In this document: one piece after another, positions 1-10,804 of the stretch | How the letters are laid out: each line of letters begins with the position of its first letter | Position numbering within the stretch: the stretch's first letter is position 1 | Assembly: GCA_022414725.1 (NCBI GenBank) | Contig: CM039464.1 | Location: 27,588,488-27,652,487, forward strand | Length of the DNA: 64,000 bases | Direction of reading: 5' to 3' | Source of the DNA: Microglena sp. YARC | Lineage: Eukaryota; Chlorophyta; Chlorophyceae; Chlamydomonadales; Chlamydomonadaceae | Translations under genes and position numbers: made by a program | The notes under the pieces: generated by a model | Told to the model about the DNA's origin: nothing | What the model saw: only the letters and a program-made list of their open reading frames with translations | Databases searched by the model: none

Positions 1-300
1 AGCACTCACTCTTGCTTTTTTAAGGTTGTCTGCCATTGTGAATGAATGATAAATAATAAATAATAAAATGAATAGTAAAATGAATAATAAAAAAATAATA
101 AAAAAATGAAAAAAATGAAAAAATTTAGTAACATTAAACGCCATTGTGAATAAATAATAAATAATAAAATAAAATGAAATAAATACATTATTTATTTATT
201 TACAAGAAGCACTCACTCTTCCTTACGTGTATCAGCCAGTTTGAATATTGGTCTAGGCCCTCCTTCCCCACTCTCTGAAAGCAGACAGTCATCTCTGAAC
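1..300. repeat. AT-rich simple sequence
   Basis: Positions 36-200 are dominated by irregular AATAAATAATAAAATGAA-like tracts on the plus strand. No gene is seen. The short open frame on the other strand is only Phe/Leu/Tyr-rich translation of this low-complexity DNA. Confidence 0.8.
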
Positions 301-560
301 TTTGAGAGTCTTGCCAGCCTGTACTCCCGGTTTTCACGTTGGGCCTGCCAACACCAGAAAGGAAAAGGGAAAACAAGAGCTTCAGATTTGGACTGACAGC
401 CTGTACTTCCAGTTTCTAAGTAGGGCCTGCCACCACCAGAAAGGAAAACAAGAGCTTCAGATTATGATTGACAGCCTGTACTTCCGGTTTTCTCATTGGG
501 CCTGCCACCATCAGAAAAGAAAAGGGAAAACAAGAGCCTCAGGGTATGATTGGCATCTGA
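301..560. repeat. Three ~75-bp repeats related to the 37-bp array
   Basis: Three diverged units carry an AGCCTGTACT core, a GGGCCTGCCACCACCAGAAA block and an AACAAGAGCTTCAG tail. Further single units lie near 2365-2440 and 2815-2900. The CACCAGAA and GGGCC blocks are shared with the 37-bp minisatellite downstream, so they probably share an ancestor. Confidence 0.6.
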
Positions 561-570
561 CCCTGACCCT

Positions 571-571
571 G

Positions 572-646
<75 letters not shown>

Positions 647-760
647 AGGTCCCCCCACCCCACCCCCAAACCCCAAACACACACACACAAACATGCACAC
701 ACAAACACACATGCACACTCGCACACACATACACATATGGCAGCGATCTCCACTTTCATG
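571..760. repeat. Poly-C followed by (CA)n microsatellite
   Basis: A C run of about 30 bases passes into an uninterrupted CA dinucleotide tract and then degenerate CA/CCCA sequence. Open frames here encode only Pro/His/Thr or Cys/Val and are artefacts. Confidence 0.9.
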
Positions 761-779
761 AACTTTGAGTGTCTTGTTT

Positions 780-860
780 AGGTCTTAGGATTATGGGCTT
801 AGGATTTAGGTTTTAGAAGTTAGTGTTCAGGGTTTAGGGTTTAGGATTGATACACTTTTG
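780..860. repeat. Degenerate telomere-like TTTAGGG segment
   Basis: The stretch holds TTAGGATTTAGG-type variants and one clean GGGTTTAGGGTTTAGG near 832-846. It looks like a short interstitial telomeric-type tract, not a telomere. Confidence 0.5.
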
Positions 861-914
861 AACTATAGGGTTTATGGATCTCAACTTTCATGAACTTTGA
901 GTGTCTTGTTAGCC

Positions 915-2175
915 TGTACTCCCGTTTTTCTAGTTGGGCCCTCCACCACCAGAAGGTCCCGGTTTTCTAGTTGGGCCCTCCACCACCAGAAGGTCCCGGT
1001 TTTCTAGTCGGGCCCTCCACCACCAGAAGGTCCCGGTTTTCTAGTTGGGCCCTCCACCACCAGAAGGTCCCGGTCTTCTAGTTGGGCCCTCCACCATCAG
1101 AAGGACCCGGTTTTCTAGTTGGGCCCTCCACCACCAGAAGGTCCCGGTTTTCTAGTTGGGCCCTCCACCACCAGAAGGTCCCGGTTTTCTAGTTGGGCCC
1201 TCCACCACCAGAAGGTCCCGGTTTTCTAGTTGGGCCCTCCACCACCAGAAGGTCCCGGTTTTTCTAGTTGGCCCTCCACCACCAGAAGGTCCCGGTTTTC
1301 TAGTTGGGCCCTCCACCACCAGAAGGTCCCGGTTTTCTAGTTGGGCCCTCCACCACCAGAAGGTCCCGTTTTTTCTAGTTGGGCCTCCACCACCAGAAGG
1401 GTCCCGGTTTTTCTAGTCGGGCCCTCCACCACCAGAAGGTCCCGGTTTTCTAGTTGGGCCCTCCACCACCAGAAGGTCCCGGTTTTCTAGTTGGGCCCTC
1501 CACCACCAGAAGGTCCCAGTTTTCTAGTTGGGCCCTCCACCACCAGAAGGTCCCGGTTTTCTAGTCGGGCCCTCCACCACCAGAAGGTCCCGGTTTTCTA
1601 GTTGGGCCCTCCACCACCAGAAGGTCCCGGTTTTCTAGTTGGGCCCTCCACCACCAGAAGGTCCCGGTTTTCTAGTTGGGCCCTCCACCACCAGAAGGTC
1701 CCGGTTTTCTAGTTGGGCCCTCCACCACCAGAAGGTCCCGGTTTTCTAGTTGGGCCCTCCACCACCAGAAGGTCCCGGTTTTCTAGTTGGGCCCTCCACC
1801 ACCAGAAGGTCCCGGTTTTCTAGTTGGGCCCTCCACACCAGAAGGTCCCGGTTTTCTAGTTGGCCCTCCACCACCAGAAGGTCCCGGTTTTCTAGTTGGC
1901 CCTCCACCACCAGAAGGTCCCGGTTTTCTAGTTGGGCCCTCCACCACCAGAAGTCCCGGTTTTCTAGTCGGCCCTCCACCACCAGAAGGTCCCGGTTTTC
2001 TAGTTGGCCCTCCACCACCAGAAGGTCCCGGTTTTCTAGTTGGGCCCTCCACCACCAGAAGGTCCGGTTTTCTAGTTGGGCCCTCCACCACCAGAAGGTC
2101 CCGGTTTTCTAGTTGGGCCCTCCACCACCAGAAGGTCCCGGTTTTCTAGTTGGGCCCTCCACCACCAGAAGGGAA
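915..2175. repeat. 37-bp minisatellite, about 33 units
   Basis: The unit combines GGGCCCTCCACCACCAGAAG with GTCCCGGTTTTCTAGTT, 37 bp in all. Units are nearly identical; most variants are single-base length changes (GGCCC for GGGCCC, an extra T or a missing G) and TTG/TCG changes. Length changes cluster between 1820 and 2070. Because 37 is not a multiple of three, several frames stay open without being genes. Confidence 0.95.
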
Positions 2176-2179
2176 AAAC

Positions 2180-2905
2180 AAGAGCTTTAGATTTTGATTG
2201 ATGTCTGTCAGTGTGCTAGCCCCCCCCCACACACACCCCTTCCTTGATGGCGCCCCTTGCGGGGCTAGGCCCCCCCTCCCTGATGGCTCCCATGTGGAGC
2301 TAGGCCCCCCCCTCCCTTTATGGTGCCGATTTCTGCTTTCATGAACTGTGAGGGTCCTGTTAGCCTGTACTCCCAGTTTCCCAGTTTCCAAGCCTGCCAC
2401 CTCCAGAAAGGAAAAAATGAAAACAAGAGCTTCAGGTTATGATTGGCATCTGACCCTGACCCCCCCCCCCCACCCCCACCCCACCCCACACCCCACCCCC
2501 AATCCCAACCCCCGCACACACAAACACACACGCACACACAAACACATTCACACCAGAAAGGGAAAATGGAGAATAAGAGCTTGAGGCTGCTTGAGGTTAT
2601 GCTTCATGTCTGACCCTGGTGAGCAGCACCCACCACCCACCCACCCGGTCCCCCCACCCACCCACCCACCCACCCGGTCCCCCCACCCACCCCCAACCCC
2701 AAACACACACACGCAAACACAAACGCAAACGCACACATACAAATACGCACACACGCACACACAAATGCACATACACATGCACGCACATGGCGGCGATCTC
2801 ATCTCTGAACTTTGAGAGTCTTGCTAGCCTGTATTCTCGGTTTTCAAGTTGGGCCTGCCACCACCAGACAGGAAAAAAGTAAAACAAGAGCTTGAGGTTC
2901 ATGCC
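2180..2905. repeat. C-rich and CA-rich low-complexity block
   Basis: Alternating poly-C, CCCACCC and CACACAA tracts are separated by single units of the CACCAGAAAGG repeat described at 301-560. No coding feature is supported. Confidence 0.8.
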
Positions 2906-2907
2906 TG

Positions 2908-3540
2908 ACCCTGGTGAGTCATGCCTGGTGAGTCATGCCTGGTGAGTCATGCCTGGTGAGTCATGCCTGACCCTGGTGAGTCATGCCTGGTGAGTCATGC
3001 CTGGTGAGTCATGCCTGGTGAGTCATGCCTGGTGAGTCATGCCTGACCCTGGTGAGTCATGCCCTGGTGAGTCATGCCTGGTGAGTCATGCCTGGTGAGT
3101 CATGCCTGGTGAGTCATGCCTGGTGAGTCATGCCTGGTGAGTCATGCCTGGTGAGTCATGCCTGACCCTGGTGAGTCATGCCTGGTGAGTCATGCCTGGT
3201 GAGTCATGCCTGGTGAGTCATGCCTGGTGAGTCATGCCTGGTGAGTCATGCCTGGTGAGTCATGCCTGGTGAGTCATGCCTGACCCTGGTGAGTCATGCC
3301 TGGTGAGTCATGCCTGGTGAGTCATGCCTGGTGAGTCATGCCTGGTGAGTCATGCCTGGTGAGTCATGCCTGGTGAGTCATGCCTGACCCTGGTGAGTCA
3401 TGCCTGGTGAGTCATGCCTGGTGAGTCATGCCTGACCCTGGTGAGTCATGCCTGGTGAGTCATGCCTGGTGAGTCATGCCTGGTGAGTCATGCCTGGTGA
3501 GTCATGCCTGGTGAGTCATGCCTGACCCTGGTGAGCAGCA
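2908..3540. repeat. 14-bp minisatellite carrying TGAGTCA, about 40 units
   Basis: The unit is GGTGAGTCATGCCT. At intervals of about four to eight units a 20-bp variant carrying an extra GACCCT appears, giving an irregular higher-order pattern. Each unit contains TGAGTCA, the canonical AP-1/GCN4-type bZIP site; whether anything binds it is unknown. Confidence 0.95.
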
Positions 3541-3544
3541 CCAG

Positions 3545-3745
3545 TGCAATTGAATTGAATTGAGTTGAATTGAGTTGAGTTGAGTTGAACTGAACTGAAC
3601 TGAATTGAATTGAATTGAGTTGAATTGAATCAAATTGAATTAAGTTGATTTGAATTAAATTGAATTGAATCAAATTTAATTGAGTTGAATTGAAGTGAGT
3701 TGATTTGACTGAATTTAATTTAATTGGATTGAATTGAATGAATAA
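3545..3745. repeat. Pentanucleotide (TTGAR)n microsatellite
   Basis: Tandem TTGAA and TTGAG pentamers with scattered substitutions. Asn/Ser/Ile/Gln frames on the minus strand are translation artefacts. Confidence 0.9.
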
Positions 3746-3754
3746 AAAATAGGT

Positions 3755-3850
3755 TCTTCTCTTCCCTTCCCTTTACTTTTTTTTCTTCTTTTTTTCTTTT
3801 TTCATCTCTTCTCTTCTCTTCTTTTCTCTTCTCTTCTCTTCTCTGTCTTG
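3755..3850. repeat. CTTCT pyrimidine-rich microsatellite
   Basis: A CT-rich tract containing repeated CTCTTCTCTT; no other feature. Confidence 0.85.
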
Positions 3851-3874
3851 AATGATTATTTTTTGTCTCACAGA

Positions 3875-4050
3875 CAAGCCACAGGAACTGGCTAGAAGCT
3901 GCTGTGCAGGGCAAAAACAAGCCAGAGGAGCTGTTAAGAAGCTGCTGTGCAGGGCAAAAGCAAGCCAGAGGAGCTGGCTAGAAGCTGCTGTGCAGGGCAA
4001 AAACAAGCCAGAAGAGCTGGCTAGAAGCTGCTGTGCAGGGCAAAAAAAAG
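3875..4050. repeat. 43-bp tandem repeat, four units
   Basis: Four copies contain AGCCAGAGGAGCTGGCTAGA and AGCTGCTGTGCAGGGCAAAA. Single diverged copies of the second half reappear near 4955-4990 and 5830-5885, so the array belongs to a locally dispersed family. Confidence 0.9.
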
Positions 4051-4539
4051 AAACTGTCCCAGGCTACGCTAGGAATTATATCAGCTGGCTGATGTTCTAA
4101 CAAAGTGCTTTCTAAGAGTCGCATTCTTTGGGGATGCAGTGCAAAATGGGAGGTAAATCTCTTCTAAGACGTCATTCCCAGATTTGGGCCCAGACTGCGC
4201 ACATCTTGCCCTCTTCCGGCAAGGTTGCTTTGGGCTACTTCGGGCTAGTTTGGGCTGGTTTGGGCTAGGTTGTTCGGTGCTGGGCTGGGCTGGGCACTAG
4301 GAATTATATCAGCAGGCTGATGTTCTAACTATCGTGAATTAAATTGCTTGTGAAATTGAAATTGAAATTGAAATTGTTACATCCGTGTAATGCAGTCACT
4401 CACAGGATGTGAAATAAAGGACACCTTGCTTGTGAATGTAACTTGCAAATGCTTGATTTCTTACATTTGATCGTTCGGTCAAGGACTGCAATAAGCTAGG
4501 AAGTATATCGGCTCATTAGAGGGATTATACCTGAGCGAC

Positions 4540-4948
4540 CACTCCCACACCACCAACTCCCACTCCCACACCCACTCCCACACCCACTCCCACACCACCA
4601 ACTCCCACTCCCACACCAACTCCCACTCCCACACCCACTCCCACACCACCAACTCCCACTCCCACTCCCACACCCACTCCCACACCACCAACTCCCACAC
4701 CCACTCCCACACCACCAACTCCCACTCCCACTCCCACACCACCAACTCCCACTCCCACACCCACTCCCACACCACCCACTCCCACTCCCACACCCACTCC
4801 CACACCACCAACTCCCACTCCCACACCCACTCCCACACCATCAACTCCCACTCCCACACCCACTCCCACACCACCCACTCCCACTCCCACACCCACTCCC
4901 ACACCACCAACTCCCACTCCCACACCCACTCCCACACCACCCACCATG
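4540..4948. repeat. CACTCCCACACC minisatellite
   Basis: Nested repeat of ACTCCCAC and ACCACCAACTCCC blocks, about 30-45 bp per higher-order unit. Minus-strand frames read Val-Gly or Trp-Glu-Trp-Val repeats and are not genes. Confidence 0.9.
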
Positions 4949-5199
4949 GCTAAAGGCTAGAAGCTGCTGTGCAGGGCAAAAAAACAAAACTGTCCCAGAC
5001 CCATAAGCTAGGAAGTAGATGGGCTTGCTGACGTTCTGCCCATCGTAAATTAAGTCACTTATTCCTTGTAACTGTTTTTTAATTTTATCATGGACTGTCA
5101 TGGAGCGCAAAAAGCTAGCAAGTATATCAGCTAGCTGATGTTCTAACTATTGTGAATTAAGTAACTTAAAAGTTTAAAATCTTAAAAAGGAACAGTATT

Positions 5200-5580
5200 T
5201 TGCTTGTTTTTGTATTTTGTTTGTATTTTGTATTTTTGGTATTCTGTATTTTATATTTTGTATTTTGTATTTTTTTGTTACTTGTATTTTATATTTGTAT
5301 TTTATATTTTGTATTTTGTATTTTTGTATTTTGTATTTTGTATTTATATTTTGTATTTTATTTTGTATTTTATATTTTGTATTTTGTATTTTATATTTTG
5401 TATTTGTATTTTGTATTTTGTATTTTGTATTTTGTATTTGTATTTTATATTTTTGTATTTTATTTTTATATTTTTGTATTTTGTATTTTGTATTTTGTAT
5501 TTTGTATTTTGTATTTTGTATTTTATATTTTGTATTTTGTATTTTTATATTTTGTTCTACTTTGTATTTTGTGTGTTGTT
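5200..5580. repeat. TATTTTG/TATTT microsatellite
   Basis: About 370 bp of tandem TATTTTGTATTT with variants. It stays open in all three plus frames, so the Tyr/Phe/Cys/Leu frames are artefacts. Confidence 0.9.
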
Positions 5581-5737
5581 TATGTCATGGAATGCAGTAA
5601 GCTGGGAAGTATATCAGCTTGCTGATGTTCTGGAATTCAAAAAAATCTAGATGATTTGGAATTCATTTTTCTCAAAACAGCTCGTAGTTTGTACTTGGTG
5701 CCTCAGTAAGCTATGAACCACAACACAACACCAACCC

Positions 5738-5822
5738 CCACTCCCACACCACCCATACCACCCACCCACACCACCCATACCACCCATACCACCCACACCA
5801 CCCATACCACCCACACACACCA
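5738..5822. repeat. CACCCATAC repeat
   Basis: Tandem nonamers alternating CACCCATAC and CACCCACAC, followed by GCAGGGC copies of the family seen at 3875-4050. Confidence 0.85.
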
Positions 5823-5939
5823 AATGCTATCATGGGCTGTGCAGGGCCAACAAACAGCTGTGCAGGGCCAACAAACAAAACAACTGTCCCAGGCTCATTA
5901 GAGGGATTAGATCTAAGCAAAAAGATATCGTGGGCGCAC

Positions 5940-6065
5940 CTGCTCCTGCTTCTTCCCAGCTTCTGCCAGCTTCTCCGCAACTTCTTTTTCAATGATTGCG
6001 CCGTAACGAGCCTCTAGCTCATCTAATCCTTCCTGTTTCTCCAGATATGTGAATGAACCGAACGC
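5940..6065 (-). CDS. Exon 2 of probable GNAT N-acetyltransferase
   Basis: Seen: a 126-nt, 42-codon open segment with a consensus acceptor (TATGCAG before 6065) and a donor (CAG/GTGCGC after 5940), phase 0 at both ends. It starts AFGSFTYLEK, continues with GLDELEARYGAIIEK and ends EAGKKQEQ; it is charged and helical. Exon 1 at 7891-8127 also ends in phase 0, so the two join in frame, placing this segment right after the first GNAT helix, where such enzymes carry a variable alpha1-alpha2 region. The intron between is filled with partial copies of this exon's start. Later exons were not found to the left. The GNAT assignment rests on exon 1; this exon alone is not diagnostic. Confidence 0.55.
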
Positions 6066-7478
6066 CTGCATATTAAAATATATAAATAAATATACAAATA
6101 AATGTATAAAATCTTCTCCGGGTACGTGAATGAGCCGAAGGGCTGCGTTTAAAATGTACGAATAAAAATATAAATGAGTTTTTTTTAAATATAATAATAG
6201 AAATGCTTCTCCAGGTATGTGAATGACCCGAATGCGAATGCCTGCGTATAAAAATATATAAGTAAATATAGAAATGCTATGTGAAAAAATAGAAATACAT
6301 TTATAATTTCTTCTCCGGGTATGTGAATGACCCAAACGCCTGCGTATTAAAAAAAAAGGAGAAATGCTGTTTGAAAATGTATAAATAAATATAGAAATGC
6401 TTGTCTAGATATTTGAATGACCCAAACGCCTGCATATTAAATAGATATAAATAAATATAGAAATGCTTTGTGAAAATAGAAATAAATATATAACTTTTTC
6501 TCCGGGTATGTGAATGACCTGAACGCCTGCGTATTAAAATATATAAATACGCGTAGAAATGCTATATGAAAAATATAAAAATTTAAAAATATAAATACAT
6601 GCTTCTCTAGATACCGTGTGTGAACAACCCGAACGCCTGCATATCAAAGTATATAAATACATGGAGAAACAATATATGAAAATAAAAAAGTACATATAAA
6701 TCCTTCTCTAGATATGTGAATGCCCCCAACACCTGCATATGAAAGTATATGAACACAAATTCTCCAAAGAATCCAAAATCGAAGCTAAATCTCAGCGAAA
6801 AGCTGCATAATATTTAAATGGTTTAGAGGTATTATCCGAACAAACATACTCTATCTTAAAGGCCCATTGAATAAATGCTATATTAAATATATATGCATCA
6901 ATATGTGCATCAATATATAACTGCTTCTCCAAGTAAGCAACTGACCCGATCGCCTGCACATAATAATACAAATGCAACATTAAAATATACAAATAAATAT
7001 ACAAATGCTTCTCCAGAAGTGTGAATGCCCCGAAGGCCTGCACATGAAAATATAGAGACAAAATGTATACAGATAATCCAACATCACAGCTAAATCTTCA
7101 CAAGATGTTGCGCAATATTTAATGATTTTTCATTATGTGTTGTTGAAGAGAGTTATTATGAGAATTATTATACAGACATTCATACCCTACCTTAAAGGCC
7201 TGTCGAATAAATGCTGCATTAAATATGTAAAAATAAATACATAACTGCTTATTCAAGTATGTGATGGACCCGGGCGTCTGCATGTTAAAATATATACATA
7301 AATCTAGAAATGCTATATTCAATTATATAAATAAACATATAAATAAATATTACATACTTATCCAGGTATGTGAATGCCCCGAATGCCTGCATATTAAATC
7401 TAGAATTTATACATTAAAATATATTAATAAATATACAAATACTTATCCAGGTGAATGCCCTGAATGCCTGCCTGCATG
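6066..7478 (-). repeat. Intron array of acceptor plus exon-2-start copies, about 12 units
   Basis: The intron holds about twelve diverged units of roughly 80-130 bp. Each carries, on the minus strand, an AT-rich tract, TATTAATACGCAG or similar, and a sequence corresponding to the first 10-11 codons of exon 2 (AFGSFTYLEK variants, often ending PEK). Decoy edges lie near 6140, 6233, 6334, 6425, 6520, 6634, 6728, 6949, 7033, 7272, 7382 and 7463. Divergence rises with distance from exon 2. Most units keep the AG acceptor, so cryptic or alternative splicing is possible. Confidence 0.8.
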
Positions 7479-7479
7479 C

Positions 7480-7860
7480 ATACATGCATGCATGTTTGGT
7501 TGGGGGTGGTTACATAGTAGGATGGATCAAAGACACTGACTCCATGTGACAACCCCTGCACTCCTCCCCCCCCCCCCCCCCCCCCCAAAACACACACACA
7601 CAAACGAACACACAAGGCCTTCCTCCCTCCCTGACACACACACCAGACACTCCTCACCACCCCACCCCACCCCACCCCACCCCACCCCACCCCACCCCAC
7701 TCATAAACAAAAACACAAACACCCCCCCACACACACACTCACAAAATACCACCCCCACCCCACACACATACCCAATGGCACCACTCTCTCACTCACACAA
7801 AACCCCAACCCCAACACCCCAACTGAAACCCCAATCACTCACATGTCCACACAACCCCAT
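7480..7860. repeat. Poly-C, CA and CCCCA simple repeats
   Basis: A TGCA run near 7480, a C run near 7563-7587, then CACACA and CCCCA pentamers. This is the exon-1-proximal part of the presumed GNAT intron 1. Nothing coding is seen. Confidence 0.8.
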
Positions 7861-7890
7861 GCAATAGCTTAAGTGACCCCAGCCACACAC

Positions 7891-8127
7891 CTGTCCGCAC
7901 AAGTTCGCTATTGTGCCCACATCGTCCACCTTCGAGCGTCTTATCGAGACGCGGACCGGGCGTCCACCTGTCACTTCCGACTGAGACGACGTAGACAGCT
8001 CTGTACTGTCTGCCACAGACTGTAGCGCTACTATAGTCCTTCTAGTGGTAGAGTGGGAAGTGGACGGAGCGACGTGGCCATGGGGACCGGAGGGGGGGCG
8101 CATGCGGAGGTGGGTGGCGCGCAGCAT
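7891..8127 (-). CDS. Exon 1 of probable plastid GNAT-family N-acetyltransferase
   Basis: Seen: 79 codons from ATG at 8127 to a CAG/GTGTGT donor. An in-frame TAG lies nine bases upstream of the ATG, fixing the start. Residues 1-55 are rich in Ser, Thr and Arg with few acidic residues at first (MLRATHLRMRPP), resembling a chloroplast or mitochondrial transit peptide. Residues near 58-76, RVSIRRSKVDDVGTIANLC, match the beta1-alpha1 opening of the GNAT acetyltransferase fold, which uses acetyl-CoA to acetylate an amine. The acetyl-CoA loop (R/Q-x-x-G-x-G/A) would lie in later exons that are not visible. Inferred: the gene runs leftwards through exon 2 at 5940-6065. No promoter element was recognised upstream. 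Confidence 0.5.
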
Positions 8128-8129
8128 GG

Positions 8130-8900
8130 CTGGCTACTGCACGTGCACTTTGGTACAGTACTCTTTATCAGAATTTAATTGGGGCTGCTATTGCTGGGCA
8201 GTAGAGGAAGGGTGCTGGCACGAGGGGCGGAGATAAAATATGGTTTGCTGTTTGGTGTCCTAGCGGGGGGTGAATTCATTTTGGGGGACGAGCTGGAGCA
8301 GGGGGCTGGAGCCCGTGCTGATTGGCCAGGGGGGCGGGGGGCTGGGGCCGGGGGGCTGGGGCTGGGGGATGTTGGTTGGGTCGGTTCAAATTTTCTTTAT
8401 TCTCGTTTCTTTAGGCTTCCGCTCGAGACCGCACGCGAGTTCTTGCGTGTGCACCCATAGATCACATCTTTCCGTTCCAAACAGACTGTCTACCGCTGTG
8501 TTTTTTATCGACGTCCTGCCTCGACTGCAAATACGAACAATAGGAGGGCGCTTTAAAAACCACAGTCCTCGCATTGCAAAAGTTCAATTCCGTGTCTGCG
8601 ATGCAACCGACCCCTCAGTACCAACAGGTTACAAGGTACGAACCCAGTCAACATATTCACTCGTTATATACTACGTCATTCACCGCCCATTTCGTGGGCC
8701 ATTCTAACAATTCCGTCCAAAACAGACACCCAGGCCCCTCGCCCTCGCCCCCCCATCACTAGTCTCCCGCGGCCTCGCATGAGCAGATTGTTAGGCTAAC
8801 TAGACAAGAAGCTTTACATACAGGGCATTACATTACATGTTGTACAGCACAATGTACGATACACTCCCCACATTATTCATCAACCTACCTACGGGTATTT
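8130..8900. other. No recognised gene
   Basis: Holds a G-rich tract at 8270-8375 (GGGGGGCTGGGG-like) and unique-looking sequence. The stretch 8590-8625 (GATGCAACCGACCC) resembles part of the family near 10805 in reverse orientation. Short frames lack family features. Confidence 0.5.
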
Positions 8901-8904
8901 AGTT

Positions 8905-9290
8905 AGTATGTGTGTATGTTACAGTCTAGGGGTGGCCTCTTGGGCTAAAGGGACTGGCCCAACATCAAACAAGCAAGACCACCTATAGATTTCCAGGAGA
9001 GATTTATTGAGGAATAAGCAAATGTGTGTTACAGTCTAGGGGTGGCCAATTTGGCTAAAGGGACTGGCCCGACATCGAACAACAAGCAAGACCACCTGTA
9101 GATTTCCAGGAGATATTAATTGAGGAATAAGCGAACGTGTGTTACAGTCTAGGGGTGGCCTCTTTGGCTGAAGGGACTGGCCCAACATCAAACTGGCCCA
9201 ACATCAAACAACAAGCAAGACCACCTCTAGATTTCCTGGAGGGGGTAATTGAGGAATAAGCGAATGTGCGTTGAAGTCCAGAGTCAGCCA
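8905..9290 (+). repeat. Family A repeat, three tandem ~103-bp copies
   Basis: Three tandem copies carry GTTACAGTCTAGGGGTGGCC, GGCTAAAGGGACTGGCCC, CAAGCAAGACCACCT and TTGAGGAATAAGC. The first half matches a family dispersed through the window (9525, 13165, 41402, 44745, 60945, 62850). Confidence 0.8.
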
Positions 9291-9459
9291 ATTGCTTCCT
9301 CAACATCTCACTCAGCATGGAAGTTAGGGCCGCTGTTTCATTTTTGGGTTACTCATGGCAGCTTCCCGCCAGCTCCAATATCCAGCAACTGGATCAAACA
9401 CTAAGCTTGAAGCTGAATTGGAATGCTTGTCATATCAGCTTTCAGATGCACTAGCAAGC

Positions 9460-9532
9460 TTCAGGTTTGGCTCAAAGACAGGGATTTGGAGCTGCCTAGA
9501 AGCTGCTACGCGTAGCCCAAAAAAGAAGCAGT
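9460..9532 (+). repeat. Family B repeat copy
   Basis: Contains GGAGCTGCCTAGAAGCTGCT, a CGTAGC block and an A/G-rich tail ending CAGTG. It directly abuts a family A copy. Confidence 0.65.
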
Positions 9533-9680
9533 GCTCAGGGCCCCCGTCGGTAAACGATTGTTTAGGGTTCAGTTCATCAATGCTTTTTCTTTGTAGCCCT
9601 TCCAATCACGGTTGGGCCAGACCCTTTAGCCTTTTTGGCCTACCCCTGGACTGCCACAGACATACAACATTACCAGGTAC
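9533..9680 (-). repeat. Family A repeat copy
   Basis: Reverse-oriented copy: GGGCCCCCGTCGGTAAAC, GTTCAGTTCATCAATGC, then GGTTGGGCCAGACCC and CTACCCCTGGACTG. Confidence 0.7.
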
Positions 9681-9707
9681 AATCCTAACATTGTGTTTGT
9701 GCGAATC

Positions 9708-9767
9708 CAGCCAATGATAGCAATGTAGGATCAAGGTGGGTGGGTGGGTGGGTGGTGGGGTGGTGGT

Positions 9768-9801
<34 letters not shown>

Positions 9802-9945
9802 GGGGGGCCAGCAAAGCTTGCTTTGCTGCCAACAAGGGCAGTCCGGTAGATCGCACAAGCTCGTGCAGTCTGGAGGCCCTTGGATACAAGTTGCTTGCAG
9901 ATGGCCTGTGAAATGCCAATGATAGCAATGTAGGATCAAGGCGAG
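9708..9945. repeat. Direct repeat flanking a poly-G tract
   Basis: GATAGCAATGTAGGATCAAG occurs near 9716 and again near 9919, about 203 bp apart. Between them is a GGTG tract leading to a G run at about 9769-9798. Confidence 0.7.
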
Positions 9946-10264
9946 CCTTACATCAACAACTTGCACTAAAATCTCAAATCCCGCTATGTCACGGCTTGTC
10001 TGCCGTGGTCAATAGGAGTAGTGTTGAATGTTCATTTGGTCGAGGGTCAGTATCTCCCTACGACCCGGAAGTGCGCCTACCCTTCTTTTTAGTGGCAACG
10101 CCATTCAAACTGAATCCTCGGTGTCGCTGGTTTGTGTCGGGAGGCCCACCTCCTGGGGTGGAAATCCTTTTACTACTAAAAAAACAAACAAGTCGGCAGC
10201 TGGGACACAATCATCTCGTTTTTTCTTTCTTTTTAGTCGTGAAAATAATGTGTCCATCATCTGT

Positions 10265-10565
10265 AGACATTTATACACATTCAACATTTCCACAGACATT
10301 TAACCCAACATGCATCATATTTTCATCCCGGCATGCAAATACCGGTACTACGAGCAAGGAGAGCAGAAAGCTGCACTTGAAAGCGCTGACCAATTTGACG
10401 CTTGTGCGCTTTAAACGCTGACCAATTTGATATAATGTAGTACCCTGGTATACACATTCCACCAGATTCCACAGACCTTTAACCCAACATATCTCCATTT
10501 ATCATCCCGGCATGCATATACCAGTACTAGGAGCAAGGAGAGCAGAAAACAGAAGTATGCTGCGA
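10265..10565 (+). repeat. Duplicated ~165-bp segment
   Basis: Two copies share CACAGAC-TTTAACCCAACAT, CATCCCGGCATGCA, ATACC-GTACTA and GAGCAAGGAGAGCAGAAA. Between them is CGCTGACCAATTTGA, which recurs near 52870-52920, marking a dispersed family. Confidence 0.75.
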
Positions 10566-10614
10566 CACAATCAACTTATCCACGTGCCCATCATCAAAAC
10601 ACCTTTTGGTGAAA

Positions 10615-10800
10615 AATAGGGAGGGCATACTTCTGTGCAGTGTCCAATTGGTTTCAAGCCCTAGTTTCTACAGTGTCCCTGATGTTCAGATTAGATAGGG
10701 AGGGCAAACTTCTGTGCAGTGTCCAATTGGTTTCAATCCCTAGTTTCTACAGTGTCCCTGATCTTCAGCATAGATAGGGAGGGCAGACTTATGTGCAGCG
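10615..10800 (+). repeat. ~80-bp tandem repeat, two to three units
   Basis: Units contain AGGGAGGGCAAACTTCTGTG, AGTGTCCAATTGGTTTCAA and CCTAGTTTCTACAGTGTCCC. Fragments reappear at 10965-10980 and 11115-11150. Confidence 0.75.
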
Positions 10801-10804
10801 TCAA

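Larger units (their letters stand above)
4065..5635. repeat. Locally dispersed AGCTAGGAA...GCTGATGTTCTAAC motif
   Basis: At least six copies of a ~45-bp sequence (AAGCTAGGAA, TATATCAGC, TGATGTTCT, then GTGAATTAA in several) lie near 4070, 4300, 4495, 5008, 5112 and 5598. They separate the simple repeats of this interval. No gene is seen here. Confidence 0.7.

Noticed and set aside
915..2175. Possible CRISPR-like or coding repeat array
   Set aside because: Units are contiguous without unique spacers, the DNA is eukaryotic, and frames differ only by the 37-bp phase. It is a plain minisatellite.
4479..4948. Val-Gly or Trp-Glu-Val repeat proteins on the minus strand
   Set aside because: Translation of a low-complexity repeat, open in more than one frame, with no start context or neighbouring exons.
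5740..5935. Third exon of the GNAT gene next to exon 2
   Set aside because: Sequence left of 5940 is CACCCATAC repeat and GCAGGGC family DNA; no GNAT acetyl-CoA motif (R/Q-x-x-G-x-G/A) was found.
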